Assembly: GCA_964411985.1 (NCBI GenBank)
Contig: CAYPNF010000001.1
Coordinates: forward strand, 237,596 to 301,595
Length of the DNA: 64,000 nt
Source: CAYPNF01 sp964411985
GTDB lineage: Bacteria; Verrucomicrobiota; Verrucomicrobiia; Limisphaerales; J093
Direction of reading: 5' to 3'
Below the pieces are notes generated by a model. The model saw only the letters and a program-made list of their open reading frames with translations, did not search any database and was not told the DNA's origin. Both the position numbers and the translations under genes were made by a program. Positions 35,039-43,379 of the stretch are shown here, in pieces (the stretch's first letter is position 1; each line of letters opens with the position of its first letter).

Positions 35039-35866
35039 ATGGGAAAAATCTACTTTGGCATCAACATGGAGTTTGTTCGGCACGCCGACAAGAACTTCGA
35101 ATGGGGAGTTCAGAAGGCGGCGGAGCTCGGATACACCCACGTAGAACCGATGGTTCACTGGGGCCGTGAGTTGCTCAGCGAGGCTGGCTACTTCCACAGC
35201 GTCTCGATGCTGGACGACCCCCTGCGCCTCCGGCGTGCCTGCGCTCAGGCTGGGATCAAGATGTCCGGGCTTTCAGCCCACACCCCCCTTACCAAGCCCG
35301 AGATCGGGGTGGAGTACCTGAAACAGGCCATCCGTTTCGCGGCCGAAGCGGGAGCCCCGGTAATTAATACGGACGAGGGCCCAAAGCAGCCCTGGACGAC
35401 CGAGGAAGAAGATTTCACCCTGATGCGCTACACGATCATGGAGGCGTCCAAGGTGGCTGAGCCGCGTGGCATTCTACTAGGGCTGGAGTGCCATCAGCAG
35501 TACAGCAAACACCCCGATGGCCTTGACCGTATCTATAAGCTCGTCAAGAGCCCGGCGGTGGGGATCAATTACGATACCGGCAACGCCTTCCTCTGCGGGC
35601 ATGATCCCATCAAGTGGCTGAAACGCGTCGTCAAGCGGTTGGTCCATCTGCACGCGAAGGATATATCAGTGGAGCACGGCGCCGCCGAACGCGGTAAAGT
35701 AACGGGCACACCCGTAGGTTGCGCGTGCGGGGACGGCGTGGTCGACTGGGCCAAGGTCATCCAAATCGTGAAGAAAGACTGCCCTCGCGACATTGTGCTG
35801 TCCGTCGAATGCGGGACCATTGAGCAAGCAGCACGGTCCATCCAGTATCTCAAGAAACTGGTGTAG
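35039..35866 (+). CDS. Sugar phosphate isomerase/epimerase (xylose isomerase-like TIM barrel)
   Basis: 275 residues from the ATG at 35039. AP-endonuclease-2/xylose-isomerase-like barrel with metal-ligand motifs LLGLECHQQY (Glu), NYDTGNAFLCG (Asp), LVHLHAKD (His, Asp) and LSVECG (Glu). Enzymes of this group isomerise or epimerise sugars or keto-inositols, commonly with a Gfo/Idh dehydrogenase. It ends the 28.4-35.9 kb locus and is followed by a strong terminator. Confidence 0.9.
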   Translation: MGKIYFGINMEFVRHADKNFEWGVQKAAELGYTHVEPMVHWGRELLSEAGYFHSVSMLDDPLRLRRACAQAGIKMSGLSAHTPLTKPEIGVEYLKQAIRFAAEAGAPVINTDEGPKQPWTTEEEDFTLMRYTIMEASKVAEPRGILLGLECHQQYSKHPDGLDRIYKLVKSPAVGINYDTGNAFLCGHDPIKWLKRVVKRLVHLHAKDISVEHGAAERGKVTGTPVGCACGDGVVDWAKVIQIVKKDCPRDIVLSVECGTIEQAARSIQYLKKLV

Positions 35867-35888
35867 AGTGGGGCGTAACTTTTGGAGA

Positions 35889-35922
35889 GGGGCGGAGAGC
35901 ACTTGGTGCGCCGCCCCTTTTT
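35889..35922 (+). terminator. Rho-independent terminator after the sugar locus
   Basis: Stem GGGGCGG/CCGCCCC (35889-35895 and 35911-35917) with an inner GCAC-TTG-GTGC helix and a run of five T (35918-35922). Located 23 bases after the isomerase stop and separating this locus from the convergent cytochrome operon. Confidence 0.88.
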
Positions 35923-35990
35923 CGTCTCTAACACGAGCAAGGATCCGCTCGCACCAACAGCGATCCTGAGCGAGCCGCCACCGGGCTCTC

Positions 35991-38153
35991 TCAGTGGAAC
36001 AGCCGGGAGATCATCGCGTAGACGATCAGGATCAGCAGCACCACTCCCAGACCGAAGAATCCGTACCCAAAGGTCCGGGCAATGGAACGCCAACGTTCCC
36101 ACTCGTCCTTGATGCGGTACTGATCCAGCCGCTTCTCTTTGAGGAGGCGGTCGTACCAGCGTTTCCGCTCGTGGAGCATTTCGGTCTTCGAGACGCGCCC
36201 GGAGAAGATGACCGTATCCATCGGGAATTTCTCCAAGCGGAAGTGCGTGTTGAAGAAATGAATGGTGAAGATGAAACCCGCCGCGAGCAGGGCTTCGTCG
36301 GAATGCACGATCAGCGCGATATTGATCACCCAACCGGGCAGGTACTGGGTGAAGAATTCCGGGAACCACATGATCAGTCCTGAGAAGCCAATGATGGCAA
36401 CACCCCAGAAAACGGAGAAATAGTCAAACTTCTCCCAGTACGTCCAGCGGTCAAACTGAGGCTTCTCGCCCTTGCCAAAAAACCACTTCTGGTGCGCGAT
36501 GAAATCGCGCCAATCCTGGAGAGTCGGGATCATGGAATCGGGGCCCAGCAAAACTTTGAAGAGCTGGCCTAGGGAATACTCGCCCGTGGCCGGATCACGA
36601 AGTTGTGCTCGGTGAAACCAGGATCGGACGGCCAACTGCACCAGGTGGAGGCCAAAGTAGATGAAGGTGATGACCGCACCAAACCGATGGAGGTAGCGGG
36701 CCACTTCCGGTCCCCCAAGCAAGGCAAAGAGGGCTTTAGCCCAGTCGGTATAGAAGAACTTCAGGGGCATGCCGGTGATGACCAGCAACAGGAAGGAAGT
36801 GACCACGAGGAAGTGGAGGAAACGGTGGAAAGGCTCAAACCGAGTAAACCACTCCCCACCCTGCTGCGTTTCGATCTTCGCTTCACGGAACTTCTTAGAA
36901 TCGCTCATCAGGAGGAATCCTGACCGGAAAAGCCAGAGGAAGGTATGGGTACCAAAGAAGGCAAACACGCCAATGAGCAGCCCGGTCATGAGCACGAAGG
37001 CCAGATGCAGGGTCGGGTAGTTCTTTCGGTCCAGCGGGTTGGCGTGAGGGATGTATTGGGTGAAACCGACCGTGGCCTTGGGATGGCATTGCTGGCAGGT
37101 ACCCAAGATGTTGTCTTTGGAGAGCCTCGAGGCAGGATCCGACGGCGGCAACACGTCGTGGTGTCCATGGCAGTCGTAACAGGCCGCCACATCGGAGGCG
37201 ATGTTCTGTTTGCCCAAGGCCATGGCTTTGCCGTGGTAGGTGTCCCGGTAATGGGTCAACCGATCCTCGTGACAGCGGCCACAGCGCTGGTCACTCTGCA
37301 TTTTGAAATGGCCGCTGCGCGGCGCTTCAATCGCATGGGAGTTATGACAATCGGAACAAACTGGCCCGCGAGGATCCCCCTTCGCGACGAGTTGCCCGTG
37401 GACGCTCTTGTCATAGATCTGCTCCACGCCCAAATGACACTTTCCACAGGTCTTGGCAACGTTTCCACCGTGAATCGAGGAACCCTCATCAACCCGCCGT
37501 TTGATGTCGTGAACTCCGTGGCAATCGGTGCAGCCGGGAGCGACTATCAACCCCTTTTTCAGCAGCGCATTGCCATGGATGCTGTCCATGTATTGTCCCG
37601 CAGCCTCCGGGTGAGATACTTCGAAATCCTTGGTGAGTTTGGTGTTGCTATGGCACCGCGCGCACGTCCGCGGCAGATTCAGCTTGTAGACGGGGGAGCC
37701 GGTATCCTTGACCTTCAGTATCCCGTGGCCGCCATGGCAATCCGCACAACTCGCTGCCGCCTTGGAACCCAGCTGCCGGCTGGCTCCGTGGATGCTGTGC
37801 TCGTACTCTTGCTGGGCCCGGTCGTGACCCGCGGCGTCCGTGTGACATCCGCTGCATTGGGCGGGCGGAAGTGGAGCCGGGTGAACCAGGTCCTTGATCC
37901 CGCGATGGCAGTCCACGCAGTTCAGTTTGGCATGCACCGAAGCCATCAACTGATTGGTGTTCACCACGTCCATCTGGACGGTCTTGCCTTCTCGTTTCCG
38001 GGTCTGGGTGGGGTCCGAATGGCAATCCAGGCAATCCTCGCGGGTGAAGACCTCCGCATCGGCTTTGACCGCTGGCTTGGCCTCTTCAGCAGCGCGGAGG
38101 ACAGGCCCCAGGCAGACAAGGCAAAGGAAGCTGGCTAGAGTGACTCGCAACAT
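35991..38153 (-). CDS. CbcL-like fusion of an 11-heme cytochrome c and a cytochrome b membrane domain
   Basis: 720 residues: signal peptide (about 1-22), a periplasmic region (about 30-380) with eleven CxxCH motifs (CLDCH, CVDCH, CSGCH, CADCH, CARCH, CTDCH, CGKCH, CSDCH, CGRCH, CYDCH, CQQCH), then five or more membrane helices of the Ni/Fe-hydrogenase/formate dehydrogenase cytochrome b type, with His pairs in FHRFLHFLVV, YLHRFGAVITFIYFGLH and IHFFNTHFR. The same c-b fusion defines CbcL of Geobacter sulfurreducens (there with fewer c hemes), an inner-membrane quinol oxidase for low-potential extracellular acceptors. Second gene of an operon, 18 bases after the ImcH-like gene. Confidence 0.88.
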   Translation of the reverse strand: MLRVTLASFLCLVCLGPVLRAAEEAKPAVKADAEVFTREDCLDCHSDPTQTRKREGKTVQMDVVNTNQLMASVHAKLNCVDCHRGIKDLVHPAPLPPAQCSGCHTDAAGHDRAQQEYEHSIHGASRQLGSKAAASCADCHGGHGILKVKDTGSPVYKLNLPRTCARCHSNTKLTKDFEVSHPEAAGQYMDSIHGNALLKKGLIVAPGCTDCHGVHDIKRRVDEGSSIHGGNVAKTCGKCHLGVEQIYDKSVHGQLVAKGDPRGPVCSDCHNSHAIEAPRSGHFKMQSDQRCGRCHEDRLTHYRDTYHGKAMALGKQNIASDVAACYDCHGHHDVLPPSDPASRLSKDNILGTCQQCHPKATVGFTQYIPHANPLDRKNYPTLHLAFVLMTGLLIGVFAFFGTHTFLWLFRSGFLLMSDSKKFREAKIETQQGGEWFTRFEPFHRFLHFLVVTSFLLLVITGMPLKFFYTDWAKALFALLGGPEVARYLHRFGAVITFIYFGLHLVQLAVRSWFHRAQLRDPATGEYSLGQLFKVLLGPDSMIPTLQDWRDFIAHQKWFFGKGEKPQFDRWTYWEKFDYFSVFWGVAIIGFSGLIMWFPEFFTQYLPGWVINIALIVHSDEALLAAGFIFTIHFFNTHFRLEKFPMDTVIFSGRVSKTEMLHERKRWYDRLLKEKRLDQYRIKDEWERWRSIARTFGYGFFGLGVVLLILIVYAMISRLFH

Positions 38154-38171
38154 GGTGTGGCTTGGGTGGAG

Positions 38172-39638
38172 TTACATGCCTCCCGTATGGCAATCGCTGC
38201 ACATGAATCCAGGATCCCACTCGTCACCCGGATGCTTGAATTCGTGGCCTTTGGCGCTCATGTTTTCCAGCTCTTTGGCACTGCCTTGGGCCAGAATAAG
38301 GTGGCAGCTGTTGCAGTTCTTGAAATTGATCTTCTTGCTACCATCGGCCGACACGTGCTTGTCATCGTGGCAGCGGGTACAACCCGGCCAATCCTTGTGC
38401 CCCATGTTTTCCGGGTAGGCGCGCCAAGTAACCTTCATTTCAGGGAAGAAATTCTCCTTGTAGATCTGCTGAACAGCCTCCACGGCCTGCTTGACCTTCG
38501 GCGCGCCAGGATATTTGGATTGAAGGATGGACGAGATCTTCTCAAGCGCCTCGGGTTCGGTGCGGCAGTCCTGCATGAGGGCAAAGACGGCGTTCGTCTT
38601 GATGTAGGGCATCGTGACATCCAGTTTGCCGAGCTGTATCGCTTGGTTGACTGCGGCATTGGGGGATTTGTATCGATGGGCCGGGCGGTTGTGGCAATCG
38701 ATGCAGTCCATCGTGCGAACTTCCAGTTTGCTCACGTCATTGGTGAACCCTTTGGCGCGAAACTCGGTGACTTTGCCGGTTTGATCCGTCAACCGCACCC
38801 AGGGAATCTTCTGCCGCTGGTCGTCCGTGGCTACATATTCCACCTTGTTGGAGATGCCGACATGCCAATGAATCCCTTCCACCGGCCCGTAGGCGGGATT
38901 GGCACCCCCAACTCGGAGGGACAAACGGATGCCGTGCATTGGATTGCTCTCTTCACCGAGGTAGTGCGTATAGGTGCGGTCGATGTTTCCTGAAAACCGC
39001 TCCGGCCAGTGGCACTGCTCGCAGGTATCCCGGGCGGGACGGAGGTTCTTCACCGGCGTGGGAATGGGGGTCGGGTACTTTTTCGCCAGCACCGCGTAGA
39101 CCTGATAGGTGCCGGAGAGCTTCGAACGTACGAACCAGGTGGCTCCGGGGCCGATATGGCACTGGGTGCAACTCACGCGAGCGTGAGGGGACTGCTGATA
39201 CGCAACCCGTTCCGGCTTCATGACCGTGTGGCAGGCTTCCCCGCAGAACGTCACCGACTCTGTAAAATGATACGTATGATAACTACCGAAGGCCGATATC
39301 AGCAGAAAACCACTTCCGCCGCACAGCGCGATCAAGGCCACTTTCCGATCGCTCGGCCGGGAAAAATCAAACCGGATCGAAGTGATGAGAGGCTCAGAGT
39401 GCCCAAGTTCCCGCCGGCGCAGAACGATTCCGATCCAGGCGAAAACCAGGCCTGAAATCAGAAACCCGGGGGCCACGAAATAGGTGAGGATCCCTATGTA
39501 GGGGTTGTGGGATCGGCCAAAGGTATCGAGGGAGAAAAGAAAAAGGAAAGCGAACACGCCGCCGCATGCCACGATCAAGCCGGCAAGGGTGAGCCAGTGC
39601 GGACGCGCAGGGGGCGGGGGTTTAGGAACTGAGGCCAT
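38172..39638 (-). CDS. ImcH-like NapC/NirT-family multiheme cytochrome c
   Basis: 488 residues from the ATG at 39638; a GTG at 39656 is a possible alternative because a GGAGG lies 14 bases ahead of it. Two or three N-terminal membrane helices precede a periplasmic part with CX3CH in FCGEACHTVMKPE and six CxxCH motifs (CTQCH, CEQCH, CIDCH, CTRCH, CNSCH, CSDCH), seven hemes in all. Quinol-binding NapC/NrfH-type cytochromes with this length and heme number include ImcH of Geobacter, needed for high-potential extracellular acceptors. It is cotranscribed with the CbcL-like gene. Orthology to ImcH is inferred from architecture only. Confidence 0.85.
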   Translation of the reverse strand: MASVPKPPPPARPHWLTLAGLIVACGGVFAFLFLFSLDTFGRSHNPYIGILTYFVAPGFLISGLVFAWIGIVLRRRELGHSEPLITSIRFDFSRPSDRKVALIALCGGSGFLLISAFGSYHTYHFTESVTFCGEACHTVMKPERVAYQQSPHARVSCTQCHIGPGATWFVRSKLSGTYQVYAVLAKKYPTPIPTPVKNLRPARDTCEQCHWPERFSGNIDRTYTHYLGEESNPMHGIRLSLRVGGANPAYGPVEGIHWHVGISNKVEYVATDDQRQKIPWVRLTDQTGKVTEFRAKGFTNDVSKLEVRTMDCIDCHNRPAHRYKSPNAAVNQAIQLGKLDVTMPYIKTNAVFALMQDCRTEPEALEKISSILQSKYPGAPKVKQAVEAVQQIYKENFFPEMKVTWRAYPENMGHKDWPGCTRCHDDKHVSADGSKKINFKNCNSCHLILAQGSAKELENMSAKGHEFKHPGDEWDPGFMCSDCHTGGM

Positions 39639-40030
39639 GGTATTTAAAGTCGGCACAGTTTGCTGAGGAGCCTCCTACCTGACTCCGCGTATCTTGTTCA
39701 AGTCTTAGCATTTTTTGGCCTAATGACACTGACGCCAGCTTCTACTAGGCAAGCCCGCCTGAATGGGCGAAACAAGGTTCCCTTAGAACCTTTGCTTCCT
39801 AATGATACTCATAAGTTCAAACCCAGAAATGAACCCACTACTCTTCTCCTCCAAATCGCTTTCACAGGGACAGGGAGAACAGAGGCTGGGCAGAAGTGAA
39901 AGATGGGATCGAGTCGTAAATCGAGACGGTGGTGAGAATACCTGATGGAAGCAAACCGTCCACTCAGTGCAAAAGAAACGGGGCCGGTCGAAACCGGCCC
40001 CGTCGTGTAATCAGAACTTTGACGATCTAC
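39639..40030. other. Intergenic region between the ImcH-like operon and the OmcA/MtrC gene
   Basis: About 390 bases without a gene. It carries the leader and promoter of the minus-strand ImcH-like operon on its left side and the OmcA terminator (39968-40003) on its right. The middle (39700-39960) is richer in A/T than the neighbouring genes; no convincing -35/-10 pair or small gene was found. Confidence 0.6.
39968..40003 (-). terminator. Rho-independent terminator of the decaheme cytochrome gene
   Basis: Perfect 11-bp stem ACGGGGCCGGT/ACCGGCCCCGT (39978-39988 and 39993-40003) with a 4-base loop. Read on the minus strand it is followed by TTTCTTTT, a proper U tract. Lies 27 bases beyond the stop at 40031 and separates this gene from the ImcH-like operon. 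Confidence 0.9.
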
Positions 40031-42343
40031 CTATTCGGCTGGTTCGCGCGGATACGGCGGAACGTACGGATTGGCGATCGCGTGCACCTTAGACGGGCTC
40101 AGGTCACTACTCGCGCCATGGCAAACCGTGCAGGTATCTTCCTCGTCACCGCTGTACGGCTGAGCAGGAGTCGGATCCCAGGTCATGAGCTTGGCGTGAG
40201 TGATGGCTGCGTCGCTGTCATGGCAAGCCAAGCAGGCCAGGCTGGAAGGCTTCGAATTCCAAGTCGTGTTCTTGGGATCCGAATGGCACTTGGTACAATT
40301 GCGGACGTCCTGCGGGAAGATGACTTCCGCGAAGGCGCCGTTGTTGAGATCAGCTTGCTTGTGGAGGTACTTGCCGTAGTGCACGCCGTGAACCTTCTTC
40401 ACGATCGGGCCCACTCCGTAACCCCACTGCGAGTTCGACCAGTTGGTCTTGCCCGTCAACTGATTCTTGTAGTCATGGCAAGCCAGGCAGGTGTCCGGAT
40501 TAAACGGCAGGGCGCGCGAGGTGGCGTGCATCCTGGTTTCTTCTCCGTGGCAGCTGATACAGGCCGAGGCTGGCGCGATGGCCGGCTCGACGTTGGTGCT
40601 GCCCACCTGGAAGTTCAACCAAGCCGTGGTCGAGATGCCGCTGGAAGCCTGACGAGCCTCCACGTAGACCGTGTAGGTGCCGGCAGTCAGACTGGCAATG
40701 TCAGCCAATTGGTAGCTGATGGTCTCTGCAGTACGGCTCACCGAAGGATCTTCCTTCGCCGCATCAAGCCGCACGCGCATGTCATTGGCGGCCGTGCTGG
40801 AGACGGTGTTCGTGATCGCCGTGGTCAGAACCGGCACCGACTCATTGCGCGGTCCGTAGGCGAAGAAGTTCGCCCGATTCCACTCATTCGGCTGAATATT
40901 GGTGGAAACAGCGGGTTCCTTGATGTTCGCCGGATTGATCACGTTCCCGGACGAGTCTTTGAACTTGAGGGTGGCGACCGGTTTGTCACCAGTGGTGTAG
41001 AACTTCCCGTTCGTGGGGGCGGAGAGCGTCAGCTCAACGCTGTGCTTCGCGGCCGGGAGCTCAATCGCATGATACTCTGTTACGTCCTCAGGTGCATGAC
41101 AATTCGAGCAGCTGTCGTCATCCACCGCGGTGCCGCCGGTGTGGCGTTCCATTCCGGCAGGCATCTCTGCTTTAGGTCCGAACCAGCGGTTGTCATGGCA
41201 GCTGCCGCAAGCGAGGCGGGTGGGGTCGGTCTTCCAGCGGTCATCCGCATGGCAAATGTTGCAGTTCCGCACGTCCGGCGGGAAAACAACCCCGAGATAA
41301 TCGCGGAAATTGCCCGTCACGCTGTTGGTGTTGAAATCGGATGAAAGGCCTTCGCCCATGTGCACGCCGTGGGCGCGAATGACGATATGGTCCGGAGTAC
41401 GACCACCCTTGCCGTCCGAGAAAGCGGCATACCCGTCGTTGTTATGACAGGCTTTGCAGCTCTTCTCAGGTTGATAGTCCAAGGACCAGCTGCCCACGGG
41501 CGAACGGCCAACGTCGACGTGGTGCATGTAGATCTTCTTGTTGGCGGTGCCTTCATGGCAATCAGTGCAATTCGCCTTTTCAAAGGCCAGTTTCTCCGCA
41601 GTGGCAGTCCCGATCTGCACATCCGCGAACTTCATCATCTGCTGCACCAGGTCGTCTCCGCGCACGACGTAGACCGCCACCGTGTAGGTGCCGGGCAGTT
41701 CGTCGGTGATCGGCTTCAAGTTGTAGGTGATCACGTTGCCGTCCACCTTCACATCCGCATTCTTCTTGAGGTCGATGTAATGGTGCGGAGTCTTGGTGCG
41801 GTCACCCGTGGCGTTGAGCAGCTTGAGGGCGGCCGTGGTGAGCTTGGGATCCTGCGGCCCGTTCATGTACAGATTCATCGTGGAGAAAGTGTCGCGGGAG
41901 ATTCCCTTGGCAAAGTTGTCAAGGATGGTCACCGTGATCACCGGGGCTTCACCGGCCACGAAGTGGGTCTTGTTGGCGGGGGCGGAGACCTGAACGAGGT
42001 AGGTCCAACCTTTGAGTTCGGCGATGGTTTCGTTTTCGTTGACCACCCGATAGTAGTTACTGTCGACCTCAGGAAGGTTCGGCAGCAGCGCCATGAAGAC
42101 GCCGCCTTCAAGCTCGGTCACTTTGGCGGCCACCACGTCATTCCAGGCAGCGGAAGCGTCGAGCGCATTTCGACTTTGGATGCGGAAGGGGCCATTCTTA
42201 CCGTGGAACACCATCTGCATTTGTCCTGCCACGGGTTTGGATAGGCCTACGATGTCCGGCGTGGTCTGAGCCGTTGCACCTACGGATCCGAAGACCCCCA
42301 GGGAGAGCGCAGCCAGTATACTTAGTATTTCACGGCGTATCAT
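40031..42343 (-). CDS. OmcA/MtrC-family decaheme c-type cytochrome
   Basis: 770 residues from the ATG at 42343, which starts a clear signal peptide (ILSILAALSLGVFGSVGATA). Ten CxxCH motifs occur in two groups of five (CTDCH, CKACH, CNICH, CGSCH, CSNCH; then CISCH, CLACH, CTKCH, CLACH, CTVCH), each preceded by a beta-rich domain, the split arrangement of OmcA/MtrC outer-surface cytochromes. No lipobox cysteine is evident after the signal peptide, unlike Shewanella MtrC. The protein should be exported and move electrons across or outside the outer membrane. Monocistronic, with its own terminator and a 634-base upstream region. Confidence 0.92.
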   Translation of the reverse strand: MIRREILSILAALSLGVFGSVGATAQTTPDIVGLSKPVAGQMQMVFHGKNGPFRIQSRNALDASAAWNDVVAAKVTELEGGVFMALLPNLPEVDSNYYRVVNENETIAELKGWTYLVQVSAPANKTHFVAGEAPVITVTILDNFAKGISRDTFSTMNLYMNGPQDPKLTTAALKLLNATGDRTKTPHHYIDLKKNADVKVDGNVITYNLKPITDELPGTYTVAVYVVRGDDLVQQMMKFADVQIGTATAEKLAFEKANCTDCHEGTANKKIYMHHVDVGRSPVGSWSLDYQPEKSCKACHNNDGYAAFSDGKGGRTPDHIVIRAHGVHMGEGLSSDFNTNSVTGNFRDYLGVVFPPDVRNCNICHADDRWKTDPTRLACGSCHDNRWFGPKAEMPAGMERHTGGTAVDDDSCSNCHAPEDVTEYHAIELPAAKHSVELTLSAPTNGKFYTTGDKPVATLKFKDSSGNVINPANIKEPAVSTNIQPNEWNRANFFAYGPRNESVPVLTTAITNTVSSTAANDMRVRLDAAKEDPSVSRTAETISYQLADIASLTAGTYTVYVEARQASSGISTTAWLNFQVGSTNVEPAIAPASACISCHGEETRMHATSRALPFNPDTCLACHDYKNQLTGKTNWSNSQWGYGVGPIVKKVHGVHYGKYLHKQADLNNGAFAEVIFPQDVRNCTKCHSDPKNTTWNSKPSSLACLACHDSDAAITHAKLMTWDPTPAQPYSGDEEDTCTVCHGASSDLSPSKVHAIANPYVPPYPREPAE

Positions 42344-42977
42344 GGAGCTATGTTTAGTTTGTTTGCACCGCATCATTCAACCCGTCGGCGGACAGTCGCC
42401 GTTTACGACTCTTGGCTGGCTTCGCGAATCGCGTGGAATCGGGTACCCATCGGTTCCATGTCCGCACGGTTCTAATGACGACAATGCAATAGTTTCACGC
42501 AGTTTGAGTCACATCCCACCTTATGTCGAGTATAAATCGCGCGTCTAATGGTCAAAACCATATCATTATACGCTCTACTGTTATTGAGCTCTTATCAACC
42601 TCCGTGGAGGAAGTCTGCCATTAGGACCAGACCGCATTCTACCTAATGGACTTCGCACCATTTCCATCATAGTGTATAACTAATTGTTTACCAATTTTTT
42701 ATACGATCCTATGTTTCAACACTGCATCACCCTTTTGACCGAGTCGTCAACCGGATAATAATATCATTCGTTTCACTACTCAATGAAAGAAAGGTCTCCC
42801 CGCTGGAGACTCGCCGAGCCGAGAGCGCAACAAATGTCATTCTTTTGACAAAAAATGGAGAGATGTCCGGTATCGTGCAGTGTTACTAATGACTTTGATA
42901 AGTCATTTCGGCAAAGCTCGCTTTTGCGCGTTCTCCGAATGGTTTACGCTTAATCAAAACTCGGTAAGGTCACGGTT
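42344..42977. other. 634-base A/T-rich divergent regulatory region of two cytochrome genes
   Basis: Separates the decaheme gene (minus) from the monoheme cytochrome gene (plus). Markedly richer in A/T than flanking genes, particularly 42540-42900, with no credible coding frame. A TTGACA at 42845-42850 and the palindrome at 42888-42907 lie on the side of the monoheme gene. Its length suggests regulation by several factors or an unseen small RNA; I cannot identify one. Confidence 0.6.
42888..42907. promoter_or_regulatory. Perfect inverted repeat upstream of the monoheme cytochrome gene
   Basis: AATGACTT-TGAT-AAGTCATT, two 8-bp arms around a 4-base centre, ending 70 bases before the start at 42978. 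The symmetry and spacing suit a dimeric regulator such as a Crp/Fnr-type protein, though the sequence is not the Fnr consensus. It might also be a hairpin in the leader. Confidence 0.55.
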
Positions 42978-43307
42978 ATGAAGAAAATATCTATTCTTGC
43001 GGTAACGGGCGTGCTCTCCTCGCTTTTATGTTTGGAGGCGGAGGACGCGAAGGTGATCTATGAAAGGGATTGCGCGAAGTGCCACGGAGCCGAGGGCAAA
43101 GGTGACACTAAAATGGGGAAGAAGTTGGAAGCCAAAGATTGGTCCGATGGCAAAGTACAGGAGAAGCTGAAGGACGAGGAAATGATCAAAGTGATCAAAG
43201 AGGGCAAGAAGGACGGGGAGAAGACCAAGATGAAGGGGTACGCCGACACGATTTCGGATGGAGACACAAAGGAACTTGTGAAACTCATCCGCGCGATGAA
43301 GAAGTGA
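42978..43307 (+). CDS. Periplasmic monoheme cytochrome c (class I)
   Basis: 109 residues: signal peptide (about 1-22), heme site CAKCH in the context YERDCAKCHGAEGKGD, Lys-rich surface and a likely distal methionine in KTKMKGYAD. A small soluble electron carrier. Its strongly basic face is suited to docking with acidic partners. Located between the decaheme gene and the DUF2339/NrfD genes, it is a candidate periplasmic shuttle between the inner-membrane quinol oxidases and outer-membrane cytochromes; that is inference from position. Confidence 0.88.
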   Translation: MKKISILAVTGVLSSLLCLEAEDAKVIYERDCAKCHGAEGKGDTKMGKKLEAKDWSDGKVQEKLKDEEMIKVIKEGKKDGEKTKMKGYADTISDGDTKELVKLIRAMKK

Positions 43308-43335
43308 GTCGTACTCTCGATTGACTTGCCAGACC

Positions 43336-43359
43336 TTGAGCCGCCCTCGGGCGGCTCAA
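43336..43359 (+). terminator. Bidirectional terminator between convergent genes
   Basis: Stem TTGAGCCGCC/GGCGGCTCAA (43336-43345 and 43350-43359) with loop CTCG, followed by CTTTCTT on the plus strand. It lies between the monoheme cytochrome stop (43307) and the convergent DUF2339 gene stop (43380) and could serve both. Confidence 0.8.
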
Positions 43360-43379
43360 CTTTCTTGGGGAGGACTGCC

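Noticed and set aside
36945..38138. Plus-strand 397-residue frame
   Set aside because: Antisense to the CbcL-like gene; the minus-strand frame has eleven CxxCH motifs and a signal peptide.
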